From: Aurantimicrobium minutum
GTDB lineage: Bacteria; Actinomycetota; Actinomycetes; Actinomycetales; Microbacteriaceae
Length of the DNA: 64,000 nucleotides
NCBI RefSeq assembly: GCF_029893825.1
Contig: NZ_JARXXV010000001.1
Location: forward strand, 62,001-126,000
Reading direction: 5' to 3'
The notes under the pieces were generated by a model. It had not been told where the DNA came from and searched no databases. It saw nothing but the letters and a program-made list of their open reading frames with translations. Of this stretch, positions 9,901-17,836 are shown piece after piece. Position numbers and translations under genes: made by a program. The stretch's first letter is position 1, and every line of letters starts with the position of its first letter.

Positions 9901-10081
9901 GCCTCAGGAAGCATATGACGATGCTCAGATCCAAGGCATTCGAGACCGTATTGAACAGGCGGCTGTTGGGATGGCTGGGAACGAATTCGTCGCACCCATC
10001 GCCATCGAGGAAGAAAAAGGAAATCCTCACACTCGTTACGAATTCCGCATCCACACGGCATCGGCGGTGTCAGCATCATGA
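6911..10081 (+). CDS. adnA: AdnA-like helicase-nuclease subunit
   Basis: A 1056-residue UvrD-like motor with Walker A GSPGTGKT (residues 39-46), a diverged Walker B LVLVDDAQE (about 239-247) and a C-terminal RecB-type PD-(D/E)XK nuclease core (VIVDLKTGKYEP, about 934-945). It overlaps adnB by 4 bases; the pair forms the actinobacterial AdnAB end-resection machine that processes double-strand breaks. The GTG start at 6911 is forced by an in-frame stop at 6899; TAGCTT 6 bases upstream suggests a leaderless transcript. The DDAQE in place of the usual DExQD fits AdnA being the less critical motor in mycobacterial work. Confidence 0.88.
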   Translation: MAKTGFIARESVGARPFVADEIQAQLLALPTHFSAAVIGSPGTGKTRVLLELVAARVTAGTNPDNIVVLSPNRVAASRLRNSLGLRLGIATNGALARTPGSLAFALAQEHALSTGQAAPRMLTGSEQDSIIAELLLGHIEDGTGPSWPDPLVPEVRQRRAFRSELRDLIARSTEMGWTPADLRLQGATREHPEWVAAAEFWNEYRDVIAGFRTESFDSSEILSIGATALADPAVMPSVELVLVDDAQELTQGAIRMLRAFAARGVPIVIFGDPDITSTSFRGAHPEMLGRFGVELGIPSDCVQSFTLESIHRHGPLIRAAVQKTTEMGSALAGSQRKALSVVPDEVTTPVVVLERSSKVAETTAIARQLREKHILGSTPWSRMVVVVRTSSLVPQVARALAVAEVPTKTLLSERSLKEHPAALDLIAAIAVAMGRMELTPNVVNDLLTSPMVGLTVLELRRIRLALRHEELANGGVRTGEELLMAALSQPADLLTLDFGPARRAARFVETLQMLRTQIAAGNSIEELLWTAWERSGLAKAWGAEALSAGLVADDANRNLDGVMALFTSAKRYVERFPDRPAADFIAELLDADVPEDTLAPQAQADAVLVCTPSALIGTEFDVVAIACVQENLWPNLRPRGSLLHAQDLAGDSVGVDIDFVAARKDVLDDELRMFALALSRATQSVILSATANDDTLPSPFLRRVHGAVSQHSQAVEVPPATTLSEYPLTLRGLVGSLRRALTLALRRGEESTRVAQISHALAKLSAAQVPGATPTDWYGLREPSTTEPLVDLSIPENSVSVSPSKLDTWEKNQLAWFIESVVGRTTSSSQGIGTIIHKVMEDASADGAPIDADSLWEAVDQRWHELSFDAQWLSVGERRRVRKMIDAVSQYLENFSSENKTLLATEGGFTLELGNATLRGYIDRIEQDTVGQVVIVDLKTGKYEPRMKDLPEHAQLACYQLALTEGVLENVPEGSLNGGAKLIYVTNGNKGKLYKTMPQEAYDDAQIQGIRDRIEQAAVGMAGNEFVAPIAIEEEKGNPHTRYEFRIHTASAVSAS

Positions 10082-13000
10082 GTGAAAACATCACTGCACG
10101 AGAGTTGGCCGATCGTCTAGGTCAGTTTGCTCCCACCCCGGAGCAGGAAGAGATTATCCAAGCTCCGCTAGAGCCTGCTCTCGTGATTGCCGGTGCCGGT
10201 AGTGGAAAGACCGAGACGATGGCGAACCGTGTGGTGTGGCTGGTGGCCAACGGCAAGGTAAGCGTCAACGAGATTTTGGGTATGACCTTCACCCGCAAGG
10301 CAGCTGGTGAATTAAGTGAACGTATCCGCGGGCACATTGCCAAGTTGGTCGCCCAAGGTCTGGCCCCTGCAGGCATGGACGAGCTTGATCAAGCCACCGT
10401 GACGACCTATAACTCATTCGCCAATCGCATTTATTCGCAGTATGCGGTGTTGATTGGACGCGACCCAGATGCCACGGTGCTCGGAGAAGCAGCTGCTTGG
10501 CAGCTCGCTCGTTCCATCGTGAAAGAGAGCACAGGGGAGGTGCTCTCCGATCTGGATAAGGGCCTAGACACTGTGACCGATGCTGTGTTGCGCCTCTCTC
10601 GTGCAATCGCCGATAACGTGGCTAACCCTGAAGACATCGTCTCCTTTGCCCACTCTCTTGATCAGCACACCTTAGCCATGCCCGTGGATGCGCCAGGTAG
10701 TAGAAAAACAGCGGCCGTTGATGCATGGCTCAAAGCTCGGGAAGTGGGCACCACGTTGCCAGCCCTTGTTGATTTGGCCATGGAATTCTCTGCAGCAAAG
10801 CGTCGACAGGGACTGATTGAATACAGTGACCAAGTCGCTCTGGCTTTAGAAATCTGCCAACGCTTCGACAGCGTTGTGGAAGATTTCAGGAGCCAGTTCA
10901 AGGTTGTTCTTTTGGATGAATATCAGGACACGTCCGTTGTTCAAACCCAGTTACTGAGTCTGCTCTTTGCCCAGACTCCCGTAATGGCTGTGGGTGACCC
11001 ACACCAATCCATTTATGGTTGGCGTGGAGCGTCGGCAGACAATATTGAACAGTTTGGTGCCGCATTCGGTAATGGGCCAGCCAACATCATGAACTTCTCA
11101 CTCTCCACCAGTTGGCGTAACCCTGTGAGTGTGTTGGCGGCAGCCAATGTGTTGGTGCAACCCCTCACTGCCAAGACACGAGTACCCGTTCTCGAACTCC
11201 ACGCCAAAGACAGTGCTCCGCTCGGTGAACTGGACGTCAGTGTCACAGAAACTATTTTCGATGAAGCACAGGCAGTTGCCCTGTGGCTGATGGAGAGAGT
11301 CAACGACACCACCACATCAGCCCTGTTGTGTCGCTCACTCAAAGGCATAGAACCCTTCAAACGAGCACTGGATGAGCATGGTGTGCGCTATCACGTGGTC
11401 GGTTTAGGCGGGCTTCTTGATGAGCCTGTCATTGTCGACCTTGTCTGCACGCTCCGCGTTCTTCATGATGCGAGTGCGGATTCAGAACTTGTTCGTCTGC
11501 TCACCGGTGCACGCTGGGCAATTGCCCCCAAAGACATCGTGGGCCTAAGTTCAATTGCGAAGTGGATGAGCGAACGTGATCACCGCCAGCAACAACTAGC
11601 CCCAGAAGTGCGCAAGGCACTCAAAGATTCAGTTGTGTCAGAAGATGGTGCATCACTAGTTGACGCTGTGGACTTTGTCGTTTCCGCCCCTGAAGGCCAC
11701 ACAGCACTACAGAATCTCTCTGCTGCCGGACTGGCACGTATCAAGGAAGCCGGTGAGCAAATTGCCCGGTTGCGTCGCCGTGTGGGTGTTGATCTGCGTG
11801 AACTGGTCACGATTGCCAATCAGGAACTCCTGCTCGATATTGAAGCGGTTGCAAATGAATCAGCAGCCACTGCACTATCCAGCCTTGAAGCCTTTATGGA
11901 ACCTCTGAGTGCCTATGTTGATGGCGAAGATCGTGCCACGCTCGGAGGTTTCCTCAGCTGGCTCAAAGAGGCAGAAAAGCGGGAGAGACTCAGTCCACAA
12001 TCAGCTCCAGCAGAGCCCGGAACCGTCCAAATCATGACCATCCACGGCGCTAAAGGTCTCGAGTGGGATGTCGTTGCCATTCCTCGCATGGTGAAAGACG
12101 AACTGCCCGGAAACAGAACACGTGCTGAGCATTGGCTGGGGTTCGGCAGATTACCGTTCCCCTTCCGAGGAGATGCCCTTCACCTTCCGATCTTCAACTG
12201 GCGTTCTGCAACAACACAGGTTGAACTGGGGCAACACTACGACGAATTCGTCGAAGAAGTTCGTCTTCGATATGACGATGAACAACGCAGACTTGCCTAT
12301 GTTGCACTTACCCGCGCCAAGCACAGCCTGCTATTGTCGGCATCTTTTTGGGCACGCCAGGTTTCACCACGCTCACCGGGAGTATTCCTGCAAGAGCTCG
12401 CTGCTGCCGGTCTTCTCGGCCAGCCGTTGCCCGAAGCCCCCGAGAATGAGGCAAACCCTCTCGGAGATTCTGAAGAGACCGTGATGTGGCCACTAGATCC
12501 GCTGGGTTCCAGGCGTGACATTGTTCTGCGGGCTGCAGAAGCTGTGTATCTTGCCGACGCCTCTACTCCAACGCCATGGGATTCTGAGATTGATTTGCTG
12601 CTGGCAGAGCGTGAACGCAGAACCAATTCAGACGTTGAGATTCCTCTACCTGAACGTATTCCAGCATCACGGTTTAAGGACTTCATTGAAGATCCCCAAG
12701 CAGTTGCGAGAAGTCTTCGCAGGCCACTGCCTGAACGCCCCTATCGTGCAACTGCGCTGGGAACTTTATTCCATTCCTGGGTGGAAGCACGTTCTGCCGT
12801 GACCACCCACATTGACCTCGTGGATTCACATCCAGGCGAACTCGATGGCATGGATGACAACGCTCTGGTCTCAGCTGACGAGGCAACGTTGCGTGCGCTG
12901 AAAGAAACATTCGAGCACAGTCAATGGGCAACTCGCAAACCGGTTGCAGTCGAGCTGGAAGTCAATGTTCCGCTGGGTAACAGCATCATCATCTGCAAGA

Positions 13001-13284
13001 TTGATGCCATCTATGAGGTTGAGGGCTCACAGGGGCAGCGCTTTGAAATCGTGGACTGGAAGACCGGTAAAGCACCTAAGGATGCGGCCGATCTGGAACT
13101 GAAGCAATTCCAGTTAGCGCTCTATCGACTTGCCTATGCCCGTTGGTCTGGAGTGCCTGCAGAGAACATCGATGCCGCCTTCTACTTCGTTGCAGAAGAC
13201 ACCGTGATTAAGCCAGAACGTATTTACTCTGAGAGTGAGTTGGAAGAGCGCTGGTCGTCAGTAACTGGCTCCATGCCACGGTAA
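10078..13284 (+). CDS. adnB: AdnB-like helicase-nuclease subunit
   Basis: A 1068-residue partner of AdnA starting at an ATGA overlap. It has all SF1 helicase motifs in canonical form: GAGSGKTE (39-46), MTFTRKAAGEL, VVLLDEYQDT (about 276-285), VGDPHQSIYGWRGA, MTIHGAKGLEWD and YVALTRAKHSLLL, then a RecB-type nuclease (FEIVDWKTGKAPKD, about 988). In the family AdnB is the leading, essential motor. Its 3' end overlaps the convergent minus-strand kinase-like gene by 61 bases. Confidence 0.9.
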   Translation: MSENITARELADRLGQFAPTPEQEEIIQAPLEPALVIAGAGSGKTETMANRVVWLVANGKVSVNEILGMTFTRKAAGELSERIRGHIAKLVAQGLAPAGMDELDQATVTTYNSFANRIYSQYAVLIGRDPDATVLGEAAAWQLARSIVKESTGEVLSDLDKGLDTVTDAVLRLSRAIADNVANPEDIVSFAHSLDQHTLAMPVDAPGSRKTAAVDAWLKAREVGTTLPALVDLAMEFSAAKRRQGLIEYSDQVALALEICQRFDSVVEDFRSQFKVVLLDEYQDTSVVQTQLLSLLFAQTPVMAVGDPHQSIYGWRGASADNIEQFGAAFGNGPANIMNFSLSTSWRNPVSVLAAANVLVQPLTAKTRVPVLELHAKDSAPLGELDVSVTETIFDEAQAVALWLMERVNDTTTSALLCRSLKGIEPFKRALDEHGVRYHVVGLGGLLDEPVIVDLVCTLRVLHDASADSELVRLLTGARWAIAPKDIVGLSSIAKWMSERDHRQQQLAPEVRKALKDSVVSEDGASLVDAVDFVVSAPEGHTALQNLSAAGLARIKEAGEQIARLRRRVGVDLRELVTIANQELLLDIEAVANESAATALSSLEAFMEPLSAYVDGEDRATLGGFLSWLKEAEKRERLSPQSAPAEPGTVQIMTIHGAKGLEWDVVAIPRMVKDELPGNRTRAEHWLGFGRLPFPFRGDALHLPIFNWRSATTQVELGQHYDEFVEEVRLRYDDEQRRLAYVALTRAKHSLLLSASFWARQVSPRSPGVFLQELAAAGLLGQPLPEAPENEANPLGDSEETVMWPLDPLGSRRDIVLRAAEAVYLADASTPTPWDSEIDLLLAERERRTNSDVEIPLPERIPASRFKDFIEDPQAVARSLRRPLPERPYRATALGTLFHSWVEARSAVTTHIDLVDSHPGELDGMDDNALVSADEATLRALKETFEHSQWATRKPVAVELEVNVPLGNSIIICKIDAIYEVEGSQGQRFEIVDWKTGKAPKDAADLELKQFQLALYRLAYARWSGVPAENIDAAFYFVAEDTVIKPERIYSESELEERWSSVTGSMPR

Positions 13285-14288
13285 CGGCTTGTTGCATCAC
13301 CTGGGGTCTCGTCCAGAAGTTCAACAACCTCGGTCACTGTCAAGACAGGTGCAGTATCGGTGCCGATGGAGTTTGTGTTTTCTTGGTGAACGCTGTCGAC
13401 CAGACGGTCCAGCATGTCGATAGCGTCATCAACGATTTCTGGGCTCTTTTGCTCCACGCCGTGGAGCAGCCAGCGGGCAAGCTCCAGCTCGGAATACAGC
13501 GTTGCACGCTGGCGAAGCTTGGGATCGACCAGAGAGTGTCGTGAATCTCCGTAGGCGGCAAAGGCTGCATCTTGGGATTCAATTGGTGCATTGATAATCC
13601 AGTGCATGTCTGAGGCGGGGTCTCCCACGCGAAGAGCCGCCCAGCCCAGAACACCAGAGATGGAATCTGTGCCAGCGATGAATGAGTCAGCACCCAATGA
13701 ACCGTGAATCACGGTCGGATCAAAGAGCCACAACGAGTTGTCATTCACCGCTTCTTGCCAGCGTGCTGATAAAGCTGCAGGCAAGAGTGCGGTTCCCCGA
13801 GCTTTGGACACGAGATCGCGTGTTTGACGCTGAATGTCCTGTGCTGAGAAGAAAGGCAGACCAGCATCTGAAACGAAGTGGGTGGGCAGGGAGTGAATAG
13901 AAGCGATTGAAGACCCAATTGAGGTGGGAAGTCCTGAATCCAAGGTGAACTCTGCCAAGGAAAGCTGGTGACCGTGGAGGAATTCGAAGACAAGCCCAAA
14001 GGTCTTGCCAATAGGCGCACGGCCAACAAGGGTGGGAACATCAAAGCTCAGGCGGGAACGGATCCCTGCGGTCATGGTTTCCAGAGCATACTTCTCTGCA
14101 CCAAGCTGAGCCTCAGCTTCGGCAGAGTTAGGAACACGAACAATGAGCTCACGACCGGTCGCATCGGTGACGATGGCAGCAAAGAAGTCACCGTGCATTC
14201 CGGTGGAAAAAGCCTGGGCTTGAACGGGGTCAAAACCGGGCACTGCCGCTGTAGCCAACGCCGCTAGAGTGATATGAGATCTGGCCAT
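13224..14288 (-). CDS. Aminoglycoside-phosphotransferase-fold protein, probable pseudokinase
   Basis: A 354-residue protein with the APH/choline-kinase layout: an N-lobe (ELIVRVPNSAEAEAQLGAEKYALE), a hinge (GLVFEFLHGHQLSL) and a C-lobe with a recognisable but degraded Brenner motif. HxDxxxxN reads HGSLGADS (195-202), so the catalytic Asp and the metal-binding Asn are both Ser, and the following IDW-type metal Asp reads LGW (214-216), although GDPASD (222-227) remains. All three catalytic residues therefore appear lost. It is divergent from nudC and its 3' end is antisense to the last 61 bases of adnB. A binding or regulatory role is more likely than phosphotransfer. Confidence 0.75.
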   Translation of the reverse strand: MARSHITLAALATAAVPGFDPVQAQAFSTGMHGDFFAAIVTDATGRELIVRVPNSAEAEAQLGAEKYALETMTAGIRSRLSFDVPTLVGRAPIGKTFGLVFEFLHGHQLSLAEFTLDSGLPTSIGSSIASIHSLPTHFVSDAGLPFFSAQDIQRQTRDLVSKARGTALLPAALSARWQEAVNDNSLWLFDPTVIHGSLGADSFIAGTDSISGVLGWAALRVGDPASDMHWIINAPIESQDAAFAAYGDSRHSLVDPKLRQRATLYSELELARWLLHGVEQKSPEIVDDAIDMLDRLVDSVHQENTNSIGTDTAPVLTVTEVVELLDETPGDATSRYRGMEPVTDDQRSSNSLSE

Positions 14289-14295
14289 GAAATAC

Positions 14296-14301
14296 AGGCT
14301 A
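14296..14301 (-). promoter_or_regulatory. -10 box TAGCCT of a probable leaderless promoter
   Basis: On the minus strand TAGCCT stands 7 bases before the ATG of the kinase-like gene (14288), with no Shine-Dalgarno between them. Confidence 0.5.
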
Positions 14302-14307
14302 ATTCGC

Positions 14308-14340
14308 GGATGCGCTTGTGGCTCTCAACGCCACGCATCC
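14308..14340. repeat. Interrupted inverted repeat between the divergent kinase-like gene and nudC
   Basis: Arms GGATGC (14308-14313) and GCATCC (14335-14340) enclose a second pair GTGGC (14318-14322) and GCCAC (14330-14334) with a 7-base loop and a 4-base bulge on one side. It sits in the only 83 bases shared by two divergent genes, so it could be an operator or an RNA hairpin. Confidence 0.45.
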
Positions 14341-14371
14341 AATGCCCTACTGATACCCGTAAACGAGTGCA

Positions 14372-15349
14372 ATGACTGAAGATTTCACACAACGGTTAAC
14401 GTTGTCTCGTCACGCCACGGATCGACGGGCAGATCTGCGCACCAGACCTGGTTTGCTGGAAGAACTTGCTCAAGACGCCAGAACCCGTGTGATTGTGTTG
14501 AACAATGGCAAAGCGTTAGTGAATGCTCATGCTCTCGTCACGTTCACACTTGAACAACTCTCCGCGGTCACAAATACTTCCGAGCAGGAAATCATCTTCT
14601 TAGGTGTGAGCACCGAAGAGGCACCGAATGAGCCTGTGGGAACGCCATTCCTCGCGGTGAGTGTGGATGAGAGCGTTGCCCGCGTGCTGGCCCCTGATGC
14701 TGAAAACTGGGGTGATTTGCGTGCGCTGGGACATGTACTCAGTGACCGTGATGCTGGGCTATTCACCCAAGCACTAGCCTTGGCGAACTGGCACCGCTCA
14801 CACACCCATTCTGCTTCGCATGGCCACCCCACTATCCCTGTTCATGCCGGGTGGGTTCGCCAGCATGAAGACGATGACTCCGTTCAAGTTTTCCCCCGCA
14901 CAGACCCCGCCATCATCGTGTTGGTCACCGATGAGCAAGATCGTGTTCTGCTTGGCAACAATGCGATGTGGGAAGGGAATCGATATTCACTGCTTGCAGG
15001 GTTCGTGGAGCCTGGTGAATCTCTAGAAGCCGCTGTGATTCGAGAAGTGTTTGAAGAATCAGGCGTGGTGGTAACAAACCCTCGCTACATGGGCTCACAG
15101 CCCTGGCCTTTCCCACAGTCACTCATGTTGGGCTTCACTGCGCAGGTTGCAGCAGGGTTTGATCCGGAAAACCACGTACCTGACGGCGAAGAGATTCTCT
15201 CCTTGAAGTGGTTCTCTCGCGAGGAGCTCAAGGCCAGCATTGGTGAGATTATTCTGCCGGGCAAGGTCTCGATTGCTCGCGCACTGATCGAGCACTGGCT
15301 CGGTGAAAATCTCGATCACGAAGATGCCTGGCTGGGGCGTCAGTCATGA
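14372..15349 (+). CDS. nudC: NADH pyrophosphatase NudC-like Nudix hydrolase, zinc ribbon lost
   Basis: A 325-residue Nudix hydrolase. The NudC hallmark FPRTDPAIIVLV precedes the Nudix box GFVEPGES...REVFEESG (about 209-233), and the NudC-specific array SQPWPFPQSLMLGF follows. The family hydrolyses NAD(H) to NMN(H) and AMP and can remove NAD caps from RNA. The segment that carries a four-Cys zinc ribbon in E. coli NudC (here around THSASHGHPTIPVHAGWVR) has no cysteine at all. It overlaps uvrD2 by 4 bases (ATGA), so the two are co-translated. Confidence 0.88.
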   Translation: MTEDFTQRLTLSRHATDRRADLRTRPGLLEELAQDARTRVIVLNNGKALVNAHALVTFTLEQLSAVTNTSEQEIIFLGVSTEEAPNEPVGTPFLAVSVDESVARVLAPDAENWGDLRALGHVLSDRDAGLFTQALALANWHRSHTHSASHGHPTIPVHAGWVRQHEDDDSVQVFPRTDPAIIVLVTDEQDRVLLGNNAMWEGNRYSLLAGFVEPGESLEAAVIREVFEESGVVVTNPRYMGSQPWPFPQSLMLGFTAQVAAGFDPENHVPDGEEILSLKWFSREELKASIGEIILPGKVSIARALIEHWLGENLDHEDAWLGRQS

Positions 15350-17061
15350 GTGAGATCAGTTCTGCATCGCCGGAAGAACTACTCGCTGGTCTTGATGAAG
15401 ACCAGCGCACAGTTGCACAAGAGCTTCACGGGCCTGTGTGTGTACTTGCAGGTGCTGGAACAGGTAAAACGAGGGCCATCACTCACCGCATTGCCTATGG
15501 TGTTGCAACGGGAACCTATTCTCCCGATCGAGTTCTCGCACTGACATTCACCAATAGGGCCGCCGGTGAAATGCGCACACGTCTTCGCCAACTCGGAGCA
15601 GGACCTGTTCAAGCCCAGACGTTCCATGCGGCAGCACTTCGACAGCTTGGGCACTTCTGGCCCAGGTTTGTTGGGGGAGAAACTCCCAAGATTTTCGAAT
15701 CCAAATCACGACCACTGGCAGAAGTGGCAACGGGCTTAGGTCTGAAGCTGGACACCGCCACTTTGCGCGATCTTGCCTCAGAAGTTGAGTGGAGAAAGAC
15801 CAGCAACCTGAGCCTGTCCAGCTATGAAAAGCGCGCCTATGGCCGAGCAATGCCAGGAAACCTTGCTATTTCGGATGTTCTTGCAGTGATGAACGGCTAT
15901 GAGGATCTCAAGGATTCTCGTGGACAGATCGATATGGAAGATGTGCTCCTGCTCACGGCAGGATTACTTGAATCCGAGGCAGCAGCGGCCATGGAAGTGC
16001 GCGAGCGTTACCGCTTCTTCGTAGTTGATGAATACCAGGACGTATCTCCCTTGCAACACCAACTCTTGGATTTGTGGTTGGGCGATCACCGCGACTTATG
16101 CGTGGTGGGGGATGCAAGCCAAACTATTTATTCCTTTACCGGTGCAACTAGTGAGTACCTCCTGAACTTCGGGTCAACCTACCCCGATGCACACGTGGTG
16201 AAACTGGAGACGAACTACCGCTCCACCTCTCCAATCGTGTCGGCAGCGAATGCATTGATGCGGGAGCGCCCAGGAGCACTGACGCTCACGGCAGCAACCC
16301 CACAGGGCAGCGAGCCAACACTCACTGAATATCCCAGTGACGCTGCGGAAGCTCGAGGAGTTGCAGCCAAGATTGCGGTAGAGATTGCTGCCGGAGCACT
16401 GCCCGAAGATATTGCAGTGTTGTATCGCATCAACGTGCAGGCAGTAGCTGTGGAACAAGCGCTCGCAGATCTGGGCATCAGCAGCACTGTGTATGGAGCT
16501 AAGCGCTTCTATGACCTCCCTGAAGTCAAACAGGCCATCCTTGCTCTTCGGGGAGCATCAGTATCTGTCACAGGCGAACCACTGTTCAAGTCTGTCAGCG
16601 ACGTGTTGCGCTCGGTGGGGTGGACCCAAGAGGCTCCACAGACCACCGGCGCATCCCTAGCTAAGTGGGAAGCACTCAACGCCCTGATGGTGATGGCAGA
16701 TGAAGCACCCGAAGGAACAACTTTCCGGGCCTTCACAGATGAATTGCTTGCTCGGCAGGCCGCCCGCCATGAACCCACGATGCATGCCGTGACTCTTGCT
16801 TCAGTTCACTCGGCTAAGGGTTTGGAATGGGATTCGGTCCACCTGATTGGGCTCAGTGAAGGTTTGTTCCCGATTAGCTATGCGCAAAGTATGGAAGCAG
16901 TTGCGGAGGAGCGCAGGCTTCTCTATGTCGCCATTACCCGCGCCCGGAAGCAGCTCTCACTGTCGTGGGCTCAGCAAGGAACTGGCCGCGCCACGAACCG
17001 AGAACGCTCACGTTTCGTGGCAGAGCTTGGCATGCACAATCTGGGTGCAAAGCGTAAGTAG
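15346..17061 (+). CDS. uvrD2: UvrD2-like SF1 DNA helicase, short form
   Basis: A 571-residue SF1A helicase with Walker A GAGTGKTR (36-43), LTFTNRAAGEMR, FVVDEYQDVS (about 226-235), VGDASQTIYSFTGA, LETNYRS, SVHSAKGLEWDSV and LLYVAITRARKQL. It matches actinobacterial UvrD2 by motifs and by its place after nudC. Mycobacterial UvrD2 continues with a C-terminal HRDC and tetracysteine region of about 130 residues; here the protein stops soon after motif VI. The last 128 bases are antisense to the next gene. Confidence 0.88.
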   Translation: MSEISSASPEELLAGLDEDQRTVAQELHGPVCVLAGAGTGKTRAITHRIAYGVATGTYSPDRVLALTFTNRAAGEMRTRLRQLGAGPVQAQTFHAAALRQLGHFWPRFVGGETPKIFESKSRPLAEVATGLGLKLDTATLRDLASEVEWRKTSNLSLSSYEKRAYGRAMPGNLAISDVLAVMNGYEDLKDSRGQIDMEDVLLLTAGLLESEAAAAMEVRERYRFFVVDEYQDVSPLQHQLLDLWLGDHRDLCVVGDASQTIYSFTGATSEYLLNFGSTYPDAHVVKLETNYRSTSPIVSAANALMRERPGALTLTAATPQGSEPTLTEYPSDAAEARGVAAKIAVEIAAGALPEDIAVLYRINVQAVAVEQALADLGISSTVYGAKRFYDLPEVKQAILALRGASVSVTGEPLFKSVSDVLRSVGWTQEAPQTTGASLAKWEALNALMVMADEAPEGTTFRAFTDELLARQAARHEPTMHAVTLASVHSAKGLEWDSVHLIGLSEGLFPISYAQSMEAVAEERRLLYVAITRARKQLSLSWAQQGTGRATNRERSRFVAELGMHNLGAKRK

Positions 17062-17809
17062 CTTCTTCCCGGGCACCGTTTGTCCAGAGCACCAGGGCAG
17101 TATCTGTAGAAATCGGAACTTCCGTTGGGGTTTGTATCCACCGGGCAATGGTTGCTGAGATTTCCACATTGAGCAGGGGAGTCTGACTAGGTGCGGGAGT
17201 ATTCAAGAGTTGGCTTGCCATCGCAATCCAGCAGCTATCTCGGTCTCGGTGGGCCAGTTCTATGCACTGCTGGCAGGGGTAGTGGCTGATTTCTGCAGGT
17301 GAACGAGGCGTGGTTCCTAATAGTGGTCCTATTCGAGCAGATTCATCACTAAAGACAACCGGAAGGTGGGGAATGTCCCTGGAAAGCCAGGCGCCAGGAC
17401 GGTGGGGTTCGAGCACATACTCACCAACCACAATGGCCAGATCGCATTTACCCGCAGTGTGTGCTGATGCCCTGACTACTCGGTGTCCCAGAGCAATCAG
17501 CAGAAGGCCCAGTGAGTCCACGAACGGTCCCGTTCCATCAAGAGCGATCCGCCAACTGGGGCGAGGTTTCTCCTGCCCTAGCGCAGGTGAAATGACGGTG
17601 AGGAACGCATCGGTCTCATCAGGCGTGAGACCACATTCTTCGGCAACCGTCGGAAGTGAGGCATTACCGAAGCCTGTTCGCAGAGCACTGAGAAATCTTT
17701 CCTCAGCTGGATAGAGCTGGGGAAAGACAGCACGTGGATTGTCTAACCCAATTTGGATGGAGGTTGGGGTTCGCCAGATGAGCGGGAGCGCAGTAGTGAT
17801 TTTGTACAT
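16934..17809 (-). CDS. Cyclodehydratase-like (E1/ThiF-related, TOMM leader-binding) protein
   Basis: A 291-residue protein matching the actinobacterial family annotated as TOMM precursor leader-peptide-binding or cyclodehydratase-like. The zinc-binding pairs are visible: CQQC (Cys179, Cys182) followed by IELAHRDRDSCW, and CAC (Cys258, Cys260) after ALHP. In thiazole/oxazole-modified peptide pathways such proteins present a precursor to YcaO, but no YcaO, dehydrogenase or precursor peptide gene is in this window. The same position between uvrD2 and the DUF2342 protease is seen in mycobacteria. The C-terminal ~30 residues past the CAC pair are encoded antisense to uvrD2 motif VI and may be a read-on extension. 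Confidence 0.7.
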   Translation of the reverse strand: MYKITTALPLIWRTPTSIQIGLDNPRAVFPQLYPAEERFLSALRTGFGNASLPTVAEECGLTPDETDAFLTVISPALGQEKPRPSWRIALDGTGPFVDSLGLLLIALGHRVVRASAHTAGKCDLAIVVGEYVLEPHRPGAWLSRDIPHLPVVFSDESARIGPLLGTTPRSPAEISHYPCQQCIELAHRDRDSCWIAMASQLLNTPAPSQTPLLNVEISATIARWIQTPTEVPISTDTALVLWTNGAREEATYALHPDCACQALPRNVSVLGSWRGQFLAEPTTVRAASGRG

Positions 17810-17836
17810 GCAGCGAAGAATGCTGCAAAAACAGAT

